Positions 1 through 7,488 of a DNA stretch of 17,825 bases are shown here, piece by piece. Under the pieces are notes generated by a model that had not been told where the DNA came from, ran no database searches, and worked only from the letters and a program-made list of their open reading frames with translations. Within the stretch, counting starts at the first letter, position 1. The number at the start of each line of letters is the position of its first letter. Source of the DNA: Smittium culicis (lineage: Eukaryota > Kickxellomycota > Harpellomycetes > Harpellales > Legeriomycetaceae); the NCBI GenBank assembly GCA_001970855.1, contig LSSN01000562.1:1-17825 (forward strand). The letters run 5' to 3'. The translations under genes were made by a program, and so were the position numbers.

Positions 1-306
1 TTTGAAGGAAAATAATATTTTAAAGTTTTTAAAGTGTAAAAAAAAAAAAATTTTAAAATTGAAAATCTTTATGCTGGTAGAGTACCTTTGCGAAAGAAAA
101 GATGATAAGGATAACACTAACGTGTACTTTACATTCTATAGTATAAAAATTTTATTAGTTCATTTTATTTCACTTTATTTTTATTGGTTTGTAATTTTCG
201 GTTTAGTATTATCCAATAAGATGGTAACACTTAATATGTCTCCTCCTCTGAAGTATAATTCACAAATATAGTAATAATTAAAGTTATAAGTATAAGCTAA
301 ATAAAA
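1..306. other. AT-rich non-coding start of window
   Basis: No gene is supported here. A reading frame of about 90 codons lies on the + strand, but it opens with TTG at the window edge, consists mainly of K/I/L/F/Y from AT-rich codons and shows no recognisable motif. The last bases before 307 (an A-rich stretch ending aataaaa) form the leader of the next gene. Confidence 0.5.
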
Positions 307-1056
307 ATGGTTATGCTTAATGAGAACACAATGATCCCAAATGGCTTGGATCTATATTTAATATTTTCTAAGCTTTATGAGGGAATAGGCGAGCCTGGAA
401 ATATGGTCGCATCACTACTTATCACTAAAAGCTACTATTGGGGAGCGCTGATCAGCGAAGCGACGATGATGAAAGGGGGTGCAGCTGCTGAAATATCAGA
501 TTTTTCTGGAGAAACTTCTCGAGAATCTGAGTTGACAAGTAGACTTGCAAATGTTGTATGCAAAGATTTGTATATACCAAGCATATCTAAAATAAAGCCT
601 GACCAAGAAGATCTGTACAAATCTTGGATTAATGGTAGCTATATTTTACCAACACTGACAAGGACCCAGCTATGTGATGAGCCGAGTGATACTACCAAAG
701 ATAATATGATGAAGCGACTGCATATATACGCATTCAGGGTGGTGTTCGAGGACAACAGCTTGACCTGTGAGCAATGGTATCAGTTGCGAAATAGAGACAA
801 GAATTTGGCAACTTTGGTTTATGGAGTATCCAGAATTATGCGAGGAATTAAGGTTTTTTCGAATACTGTGTCGAAACTCGAAATGTCATCATTTGACTTT
901 TCTAAACTCAAAAGACTCCTTGTCGAGCACAATAACATGGATGAAACTCAAAAAGGAGTTAACAGCGAAAAGTTCAGGAAAATAATTGAAGCTTTTAAGA
1001 AGATAGAGATTGGTAGATTGTCATTAGTCAAAAAGCATCTAAAAGATGTTATTTAA
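307..1056 (+). CDS. Unrecognised protein, 249 aa
   Basis: I do not recognise this protein. It is a single uninterrupted frame of 249 codons in an otherwise stop-rich, AT-rich context, with more balanced base composition than its flanks, which argues for real coding. The start ATG has A at -3 (aataaaaATGG); a second ATG two codons later is an alternative. There is no signal peptide, membrane segment or catalytic motif that I can see. The N-terminal 55 residues are mildly hydrophobic (around ILITKSYYWGALI), the centre is mixed polar, and the last 50 residues (SSFDFSKLKRLL to the end) are Lys-rich and probably helical. It converges on the eIF3f gene, with 594 bp between the two stops. It could be a fast-evolving nuclear or cytosolic protein; no function is assigned. 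Small additional exons cannot be excluded. Confidence 0.6.
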   Translation: MVMLNENTMIPNGLDLYLIFSKLYEGIGEPGNMVASLLITKSYYWGALISEATMMKGGAAAEISDFSGETSRESELTSRLANVVCKDLYIPSISKIKPDQEDLYKSWINGSYILPTLTRTQLCDEPSDTTKDNMMKRLHIYAFRVVFEDNSLTCEQWYQLRNRDKNLATLVYGVSRIMRGIKVFSNTVSKLEMSSFDFSKLKRLLVEHNNMDETQKGVNSEKFRKIIEAFKKIEIGRLSLVKKHLKDVI

Positions 1057-1650
1057 TATTTTATTTATTCATTTAATCGATAATCAACATTATTAAGGGC
1101 TTATTTGTTTCCCTAAAGAATGTTATATTTTTATATAACTTAGCTTTAACATCTTTTGTTAAAATTTTTTGCGAAATAAAAAATGTCTGTGGTAGTTTTC
1201 AGCAATAAATTGTCAAGTTTGAATAGATTCCACTTTTTTTTTTTGTTAAACTGCTGAATTCATTAGTATACTTGTCTATTTCAAGCAACTAAATACTAAT
1301 AAAAAATAAGTAGACCAAAGATGGTATAAACTCAAAATCTAAAACGAATAAACTATGGGATAATTTAAAGCAATCATATGATATGGGCTATTTGAGAAAA
1401 AGTTTTAGTTGGAAATTTGCTTCACAAATTAAAAAAAATAGCAGTTTTTAAAGGATGTTTTGAATAGTGAATATGAATGGAATAGTTGCATGTTAATAGT
1501 AGTTGAAAATTATATTTTTAGAAAAAATGATTAGTCAAAAAAAAAAAAGTGGGTAAAGCAAGAAAAAAATATGTATACTGTTTAGTGTATTATTTTTTAA
1601 TTAGACAAAAGAAGGGAGGAAGTGGTAATTTTGATGAAATAGTAAAGGGT
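1057..1650. other. Convergent 3' intergenic region
   Basis: This spacer separates the stop of the unrecognised + gene from the stop of eIF3f on -. It is AT-rich with several homopolymer A and T runs, for example T-runs near 1232 and A-runs near 1540. I see no gene in it. The AATAAA-like strings it contains could serve the 3' ends of both convergent genes. Confidence 0.5.
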
Positions 1651-2574
1651 TTAAACGATGTGGTGGAGACGATTGGCGAGGCTGATTTGAGTTCTGGTCA
1701 AGTTACTCAAGTAGAGGACCATGAGAATGTTTTGCAAGTGGCTTTGGAAGAGGGTTTCGAAATGAGCAGGGTCAATTTTGGGAACAGAAGCGAGCATGTC
1801 TAGTAAATATTTTCCGACAACGACGTTTGGTTTTTGAGAGCCAGCGATTACGGAGTCAACATATTTGGATACGCGATCGATCATTTCCAGAAGAGATTTG
1901 ATTGCAATTTCGAGTTGTTCCATATCGGTGATTACAGGAACAAAATCGCCTTTACCATTAGTGCTATTATTTTCGTTCGAGTTTGAAGAAGAAACTAGTT
2001 CGAGAACTTTGCTTTCAGACTCTGGGTAAATTATTTCGTGAGGTAAGCTGACGAATTTGCAGCCTTCGGTGGCATCTGAGGAAGAACCGTAGTATAAACC
2101 AGAGAACATCTGGATATTTAAAGAGTTAGATTCTAGACCAGTATCCATGATCATATGGACAGCTTCGTGAGGTTGAGATTCCAAGGCGTAAAATTCTTGG
2201 ATGAGGGTGGCGTGTTTACCTGGTTCGCCGCCGGTAGCGTACCATCCGACGATTTCTTCGTTTGGATTGGCCTTTTTGATGGCAGCATAGAAAAAGCGAT
2301 GGTATTCCATGTCAACTTCAACATGACTATCAGTTTCAAAATGAGGGACAGGGAAGCAAGATCTGATTTCGACGACTCTTCCACCTTCACGTCTTACACC
2401 AAGCAAAGTTCCGATAACGCGGTCTTGTTTATCATTTCTGCGGAGGTAATGATCAATAATTGAGAAAGGAACACTTGGGGAAATGAAAACTTGTTGGGTT
2501 TTCTCTAAATCGCCTCCTTTCTTTGAAGAGATTGAGGATCCTTGCAAACTACTCAAATTCAATCTTAATGCCAT
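1651..2574 (-). CDS. eIF3f: Eukaryotic translation initiation factor 3 subunit F
   Basis: This is the MPN-domain subunit of eIF3, which helps load mRNA and initiator tRNA onto the 40S ribosome in the cytoplasm. The 307-aa intronless frame begins with a good start context (accaagATGGCA). After a Ser/Lys-rich N-terminus, the MPN domain starts near residue 29 (VFISPSVPFSIIDHY). It continues through GTLLG (54-58), the SCFPVPH segment (71-77), VDMEYH and the family signature GWYATG (109-114), then EFYALESQPHEAVHMIMD. The metal-binding JAMM residues of active deubiquitinases are not intact (GEPGKHATLIQE in place of an ExnHxHx7SxxD site), as expected for a non-catalytic eIF3f. The C-terminal helical part ends with LYLSNLTRTQISLANRL, close to the usual NLTRTQ tail of the family. 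Length is normal for a fungal eIF3f. The overlapping + strand frame at 1549-1803 is a shadow. Confidence 0.95.
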   Translation of the reverse strand: MALRLNLSSLQGSSISSKKGGDLEKTQQVFISPSVPFSIIDHYLRRNDKQDRVIGTLLGVRREGGRVVEIRSCFPVPHFETDSHVEVDMEYHRFFYAAIKKANPNEEIVGWYATGGEPGKHATLIQEFYALESQPHEAVHMIMDTGLESNSLNIQMFSGLYYGSSSDATEGCKFVSLPHEIIYPESESKVLELVSSSNSNENNSTNGKGDFVPVITDMEQLEIAIKSLLEMIDRVSKYVDSVIAGSQKPNVVVGKYLLDMLASVPKIDPAHFETLFQSHLQNILMVLYLSNLTRTQISLANRLHHIV

Positions 2575-2794
2575 CTTGGTCCGATTTCTTAAAAACTAAA
2601 AAATAAAATATTGATGAGAGTAGTGTTTAGGATGAAGTCGTAAATATAGCTATACTAATTTCGACTATATTATTTGAGCAGAAATTCTTATGAGACTTGA
2701 AGAAAAAATAACAATTAGCGAAAATCCAAAGCAAAAAAAAAAATTTAAAAAAACAAATCAAACAAATCAATAAATTTTTAACAGTAATTGGACA

Positions 2795-2821
2795 GCTATA
2801 ATTAAAGAGTTTAATTATAGC
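2795..2821. repeat. Perfect 12-bp inverted repeat with 3-nt loop
   Basis: GCTATAATTAAA is followed by GAG and then its exact reverse complement TTTAATTATAGC. It lies about 220 bp upstream of the eIF3f start codon. Folded as RNA it would be a weak AT-rich hairpin; as DNA it could be a binding site for a dimeric factor. Chance is possible in such AT-rich DNA. Confidence 0.6.
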
Positions 2822-3094
2822 AGCTATTGGTAAAAAGTAGTTCAATTAAAAAAAATTAAATATCTTGATAAAATTAACTATTGGGTACTAACACACCTTA
2901 AAATTATAAATCACCCAATAATTAATAGCAAGTAGGTTTAGTTTAAATAATTTGCTGTAGTAATGGGTCACATTCGACGACGATTCGCTAATGAATTAGC
3001 AGATAATAATTGACTAAAAATTATTAACCTGAGTCTCTGAAAATTAAGCAAAATGCAAGTCTTTAGTTGGTGGATAATTGGATAGAAATAACGA

Positions 3095-3108
3095 AAGCTG
3101 TACAGCTT
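3095..3108. repeat. 14-bp perfect palindrome
   Basis: AAGCTGTACAGCTT is identical to its own reverse complement and stands out because it is less AT-rich than its surroundings. It lies 344 bp past the stop of the reductase gene. No known factor site is asserted. Confidence 0.5.
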
Positions 3109-3451
3109 GGCCAGTCACCGTAAAAGAGTGTAAAATATATGGTGTAGAGTATTGTCATAATTTATTAGGCTTATATCGAGCAATCAACCACTTTTATCCG
3201 AGAGAAGTCATGGTCTAATAACCATTTCTAAAGTAGTAGCACCGCGAAATTATCTTTCAAGAAAAATTCGTATATGCATTTACATTGACTATTCCCAGCA
3301 TATATAAAGTGTTTGGCATGACTTTAAATAGAAAATGCAGGCTTTATACGATACTAAACTTTGTATAGAATAAAAGCGATTTTTTATATTAAAAAGAGAA
3401 ATTCAAGGCATCTAAAATTTGTATAAAGAACAAAAAGGAAAATAAGCTAGT

Positions 3452-4468
3452 TTAGAATTTGAAAACGTGAGAAGGGGTAAACCCTAGCTCTCCTAAGAAT
3501 CCACCAGTTGGACCTTGGTCATTTCTTCCTACTTTGGGTAGGCAAATGACATTCATCATTCCTGGAGGCCCACACACGTAAGTGATGCTTTCAGGAACAT
3601 TTTTGGGAATAGGAATGAATTTTTCGATGATATCTTTGGTAATATAGCCAAAATGACCGTCCCAAGTCGTTCTGTTATCAAGTGAGCTTATAATGTAGGA
3701 AACTTTGAACTGGTCGCCATGGTCGGCGGCTAGTTTATCCAATTCCTCTTTAAGAAGAATATCTTCTATTCCAGTATTTGCAAAAAGAAGTTTGAGCTCT
3801 GTTTTATCTTCAGGGTTATGCAGAACTTTGCGGATAATTTGGAGCATTGGAGTAATACCAGTCCCACCAGCAATCATCCCAATCTCTTTGAATTTGTTTG
3901 CTTCGTATTTGTACTTAACAATAGGCCCTCTCATTAGTAGTGAATCTCCGACCTTTAAGCTATCGATATGTTTTGACATTTTCCCCTCTGGATATACTTT
4001 GACAACTAAATCAAGCTCACCCTTTGTCGTTTCCAGAGAAGTCGGTGTATATGGCCTGATCAGGTCTATCCCGGCACCATTGTAATCAGGAACCTTGGTG
4101 ACTAAAGATGACGCCACAACCATACCAGAAACGCTATCATCGTCGATTTTGAACCGGTATAGTTTAGTGTTATGGTTGATTTTCTCCGCTTTTATTAGCT
4201 GGAAAGGTATAAATTCATCTGGCTTTAGGGCTGAATTAATCTTATTTTGCTCTGCAGTAGAATACTTGAACGCTTGGAAAGATTTAAAACCAGAACTCAG
4301 ATAAAGGCTGGAAAGAGCTTTAGAGCGGGATGAAAATTTAAGGCTATTGCGAACAGTGTGAAACTATTTATTTTTTTTTATATTTAAAAAAGTACAGCTT
4401 GGTGAGTTTTTGCTAATATTTCTTTTATTATTAGATAGTTTAATATATTAATAGGATTTTTTTACCAT
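3452..4468 (-). CDS. MCR1: NADH-cytochrome b5 reductase, mitochondrial Mcr1-type
   Basis: This FAD enzyme passes electrons from NADH to cytochrome b5 or related acceptors. Visible motifs, numbered on the full model, are the flavin-binding RPYTPTS (104-110), VKVYPEGKMSKHI, the GP-x-KY-x-Y segment, the NADH-binding GGTGITPM (167-174), CGPPGMM (265-271) and the typical C-terminus ending VFKF. The longest ATG-started frame begins only at 4123, but the frame stays open upstream to 4363 and encodes a Ser/Arg/Lys-rich, acid-free presequence followed by the start of the FAD domain (FIPFQLIKAEKINHNTKLYRF). The true start must therefore lie upstream. The best model is ATG at 4466-4468, an intron at 4364-4465 (GTAAAA...CTAAT...TAG, 102 nt), then TTTCACACTG in frame, giving MFHTVRNSLKF and 304 aa, close to the usual length. 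The enzyme identity is firm; the first exon is inferred. Confidence 0.9.
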
Positions 4469-5387
4469 TTTTCTTATTACTGAAGTTTTTGAGTTTAGAA
4501 AATACAAAATTGAAAATATAATAGTGAGTTTTGTTTTATAAAAACAGCTAAAATTAACAGAAGCGGATCAACTATTTATATCCATTTTTGATGGAGCATC
4601 AGATATTTAAATATATAAAAAAGTATAAACGCTATTTTTAGCTTCACAAAGTAAATCTAAAATGATTTTTATAGCTTTGAACTATAAGCGGAAGTTAAAA
4701 AGTTCGCCATTGGCTGCGCGATTCAAATTAAATAAATTACTAATCACGCTCATAAAAATTACTAATCAGATAACAATATGGGGTAAAAGCATAAAGCTTG
4801 ATTTTATGTTACTTTATTATAGCTGTAGAATAAGTTGATCTGTTTTACTAGTAGGTATATTTCAAGACTTTTACGTAAAAAAAAAAGCTGCTTTCATAGA
4901 AAAATTAGGGTGTAAGCCTTTAATGATTAAGTAGAAATATACGTTGCAATTATATTTAAACAGTAGTAGCTTTAATATCACTTGACTTATCAACAACAAA
5001 TACAGCTTTTATGGAAATTAAGTTCATATTTACAGTATCCTGTTCAAGAATGTATCTTTGAATATATTTCTATCTTTTTAGTTATTGCTATTATTTTAAT
5101 CATTTGATACTTTTTAAAAAGATGGCTCAAATTGTACAAAAATAAATAAACAAAGGTTTAATAATGTACTCAATAAATAATTTTTTGGCTGAATTATATG
5201 GTATACATACATACTTGATCAAAAAATACACCGCTATTTGTTTTAATTATTATTTTTGGTTTTAAACTGAGGCAAATTGTTTTTATCTGAAGATAAATAA
5301 AAGCGAATCTTACTAATAAATTATATAAATTAACTAGAAAAAATTTTTGTTGAGTTTTTTTGTTTTTTGTTTTTGTCTCAAAGTTTA
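4469..5387. other. Intergenic region, no gene seen
   Basis: This is AT-rich spacer between the reductase promoter and the first TTAA-flanked repeat. All frames are short and rich in AT-encoded residues. One small less AT-rich patch around 4690-4725 contains CCATTGGCTGCGCGATT, but it encodes no convincing exon and does not fold as a tRNA. Confidence 0.5.
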
Positions 5388-5584
5388 TTAACCCTTTCCC
5401 GTCCAACACTCTATAAAAAATCGAATTTATTGATTCGATAGTCATTTATAAGATTCTTTATTATTTGCTTTTATTATGAATTATACCAATATATCTTAAG
5501 GCCTCGGAATTAATTGGTTTTTATTTAACGCGGTTGGCTATATTTGGTCATCCAAAAATAGTCTACCGCGCGGGAAAGGGTTAA
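5388..5584 (+). mobile_element. piggyBac-type MITE, copy A
   Basis: This 189-bp unit is bounded by TTAA on both sides (5388-5391 and 5581-5584). Its ends are exact inverted repeats: CCCTTTCCCG on the left and CGGGAAAGGG on the right. TTAA target duplication with CCC-starting ends is the hallmark of piggyBac-family transposons. The unit has no coding capacity, so it would be a non-autonomous MITE moved by a transposase elsewhere. It contains an internal ATCGAAT...ATTCGAT inverted repeat near 5419-5440. It is the best preserved of the three copies in this window. That it is a transposon is inferred from its structure; no transposase is visible nearby. Confidence 0.75.
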
Positions 5585-6464
5585 ACACAGTTTAAAGTTA
5601 TACAAAAAACTATAAAAAAATATTTAAAATGTTAAAATATTATAAAAACTATTTTTTAACCAATCTCCTTCGGCCGCTCTAGACCTGCGTACCCACTTGG
5701 CATTGGTTCAAAGTAATGGTTTATTCCTTTGTTGATTTTTTGCAAATCGTCTCTATAAAAACATATAAAACCAATGGTTTAATAGTAATATAAACACAAA
5801 CGTAATCTGAAGGAATTAACTAAGCGCTTTGACCACATGGTACTTACAAAATCGGCTAGTTTATCTGTTTGTGAGTGTTTCAAGGGGTAGCTCCAACATT
5901 ACTAATACATTTCACATTTTTCACACGGAAATACCAATTTCTTACATATCTATAGCATTATTTAAAGCCATAGCAAATAGAAAGCTTTAGTTTTATTCAA
6001 GTTTTTGTTTTCCTTCTAGAAAGCTGTTTTATATTAATTAATAATGTTCATATGACATGTCGATTACTATGTATATCATTAGTTTCGCTTTTCTACAATT
6101 CAAAAAAGTGATGTCTAAGAGGAGAAACAATATACTACGCCTAGACATTTACCCCAATATAACTTCCATAACATTAACTAAAATCTTGATCCTGAACTTT
6201 AACAAAAAAAAATCATTTACCCCTAGTAATAAGTGTCTTTGTGCTCCAGTTAAAATAATTTATAATCGTTGGTTCAAAAATAAATTTATGTAAAAAACTT
6301 TTATGGAAATTGTAGTATGACTTTGAGACCCGTCCAAGTCAATTATTGGAAAAACATAAATATAATGACAGGGTCCAAGGAGATATTCTCATATTTAATT
6401 TTTCAACAACAATCTCTTTATTCTTACATAGCTGATCAAGTATCTAGGGAATCAATAATTTTAA
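5585..6464. other. Spacer between inverted repeat copies A and B
   Basis: This stretch is flanked by copy A and the inverted copy B. Apart from a coding-like patch at 5656-5752 on -, I see no gene. The 78-codon + frame at 6057-6293 is K/N/I-rich, has no motif and no splice partners, and is not supported. Confidence 0.4.
5656..5752 (-). pseudogene. Possible terminal exon or gene remnant
   Basis: Read on -, an acceptor-like sequence (TTTTTATAG at about 5753-5761) is followed by an open frame encoding DDLQKINKGINHYFE and then PMPSGYAGLERPKEIG, ending in TAA. The second half is GC-rich (around CCAAGTGGGTACGCAGG) in an AT-rich region, and its residue composition looks like real protein. Upstream on -, a canonical GTAAGT donor at 5842-5847 ends a possible exon, but no open upstream frame joins this one in phase. 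I do not recognise the family. It may be the last exon of a gene whose other exons I cannot see, or a decayed fragment trapped between repeat copies A and B. Confidence 0.3.
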
Positions 6465-6660
6465 TATTCCTTTCACGAGTGGTAGACTATTTTTGATCAA
6501 CCAAATATAGCCAACTGTTTTCATTTAAAATGCTTTAATTCCGAGTCTTTAAGAAGTATTGGAGTATTTTAAAATGATTGCAAATAATAAACTTTCAATT
6601 AAATCATAAACGAATCAATATATTCGATTTTTTAAAGAGTGTTGGGTGGTAAAGGGTTAA
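6465..6660 (-). mobile_element. piggyBac-type MITE, copy B (inverted)
   Basis: This is the reverse-complement relative of copy A. Its right edge is GGTGGTAAAGGG followed by TTAA (6657-6660), so read on - it begins TTAA-CCCTTTACCACCC. It then shares CCAACACTCT, the run AAAAAATCGAAT and TATTGATTCG with copy A, and at the other end CGGAATTAA, GTTGGCTATATTTGG and CAAAAATAGTCTACC. Its outer left end (TTCCTTTCACGAGTGGTAGAC) is degraded, and the left TTAA is mutated or shifted. The left boundary is therefore approximate. Confidence 0.65.
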
Positions 6661-6842
6661 TCATTCGAGAATGCTCGCTAAGGATTGCTTTAATTTCTGT
6701 TGAAAGCTCAGTCTGCTAATGAGGTTATTTTTACTCGCTGTGATAGATTATATTGTGCTTATAGGCAAAAGTAAGATATTGAACTGATTCGCCTAACTAA
6801 AAAAAAGTTAAGTATTATTTTTAAGGAAAGCTGCTTCATTAT

Positions 6843-7042
6843 TTAACCCTTTCCCGTTCATCGTTCTTTTAAAAAAAATCAATTTTATTGATCCAATAGT
6901 AATTTATAAGATACCTTAGTATTTACTTCGATTTTTCAATATACCAATAGTTCATAAGGTCTCGGAATTAAACTATTTTAATTGAATTCAGTTGGCTACA
7001 CCTTTTGGATCAAAAATAGTCTACCGCCCAGAAAAGGATTAA
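6843..7042 (+). mobile_element. piggyBac-type MITE, copy C
   Basis: This copy has the same orientation as copy A. It starts TTAA-CCCTTTCCCGTTCA, shares TTATTGATCCAATAG, AATTTATAAGAT, CGGAATTAA, GTTGGCTA and CAAAAATAGTCTACCGCC, and ends in GAAAAGGA-TTAA. The right inverted repeat has drifted (TCCTTTTC instead of CCCTTTCC), while the TTAA flanks at 6843-6846 and 7039-7042 remain. Internal length is 192 bp. It lies about 450 bp upstream of the PFK-2 start codon. Confidence 0.65.
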
Positions 7043-7421
7043 TAAATGTGCCAACGAAGTACTAAAAATGTGAATGGTCTTAGTTTAGCTTGGTAATTGC
7101 ATAGCTGAGAATAAACAATTTAGTCGTTAATCAATAGAAATGTCATAAACTGAAGTATGAAGTATAAATACTCAAGATCTAAATTTAGCCTTACAGAATG
7201 TAACTATCGAGTAAATAAATCTGTACTGGATGCTATTAGCCTCCATTAGTTCAAAGATAATAATTCCGTCCAATAGTATTAAGATTTCAGAGTAGCTTTA
7301 ACTTACGTCACATTATTGGCTGAATGCAATTTCAAAAGTGTCGAAAGCGTTAAAGGTTAATATTAAGCTTTACACAGATTCTTGCGCTAATAAGATATTT
7401 ATATTCATAATTAATAATTAA

Positions 7422-7481
7422 CCTGTCCTTACCAAACTATCCATCAACTCTCTTTTTCTATTACTTTCAACTCCTCTAAAC
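7422..7481 (+). promoter_or_regulatory. Pyrimidine-rich tract before PFK-2 start
   Basis: A stretch dominated by C and T with scattered A (CTCTCTTTTTCTATTACTTTCAACTCCTC and neighbours) directly precedes the start ATG at 7489. Such CT-rich blocks are common just upstream of start codons and near transcription starts in fungal genes. The rest of 7043-7488 shows no gene. Confidence 0.35.
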
Positions 7482-7488
7482 TTATAAT

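Larger units (their letters stand above)
2575..3451. other. Intergenic region upstream of eIF3f
   Basis: This spacer contains the presumed eIF3f promoter (right-to-left) and the 3' flank of the reductase gene. No coding region is supported; the 72-codon frame on - at 2627-2845 is AT-rich noise. Two perfect inverted repeats lie inside and are listed separately. Confidence 0.5.

Noticed and set aside
2..271. 89-codon + frame at the window start
   Set aside because: It opens with TTG at the edge, has AT-driven composition and no motif.
5671..5683. CGGCCGCTCTAGA, resembling a cloning polylinker (NotI-XbaI)
   Set aside because: It is explained by the codons of the exon-like frame on - (GLERP). 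No further vector sequence flanks it, so contamination is unlikely.
6057..6293. 78-codon + frame between repeat copies A and B, considered as a transposase remnant
   Set aside because: It is Lys/Asn/Ile-rich with no transposase motif such as a DDD catalytic context or a C-terminal Cys-rich domain.
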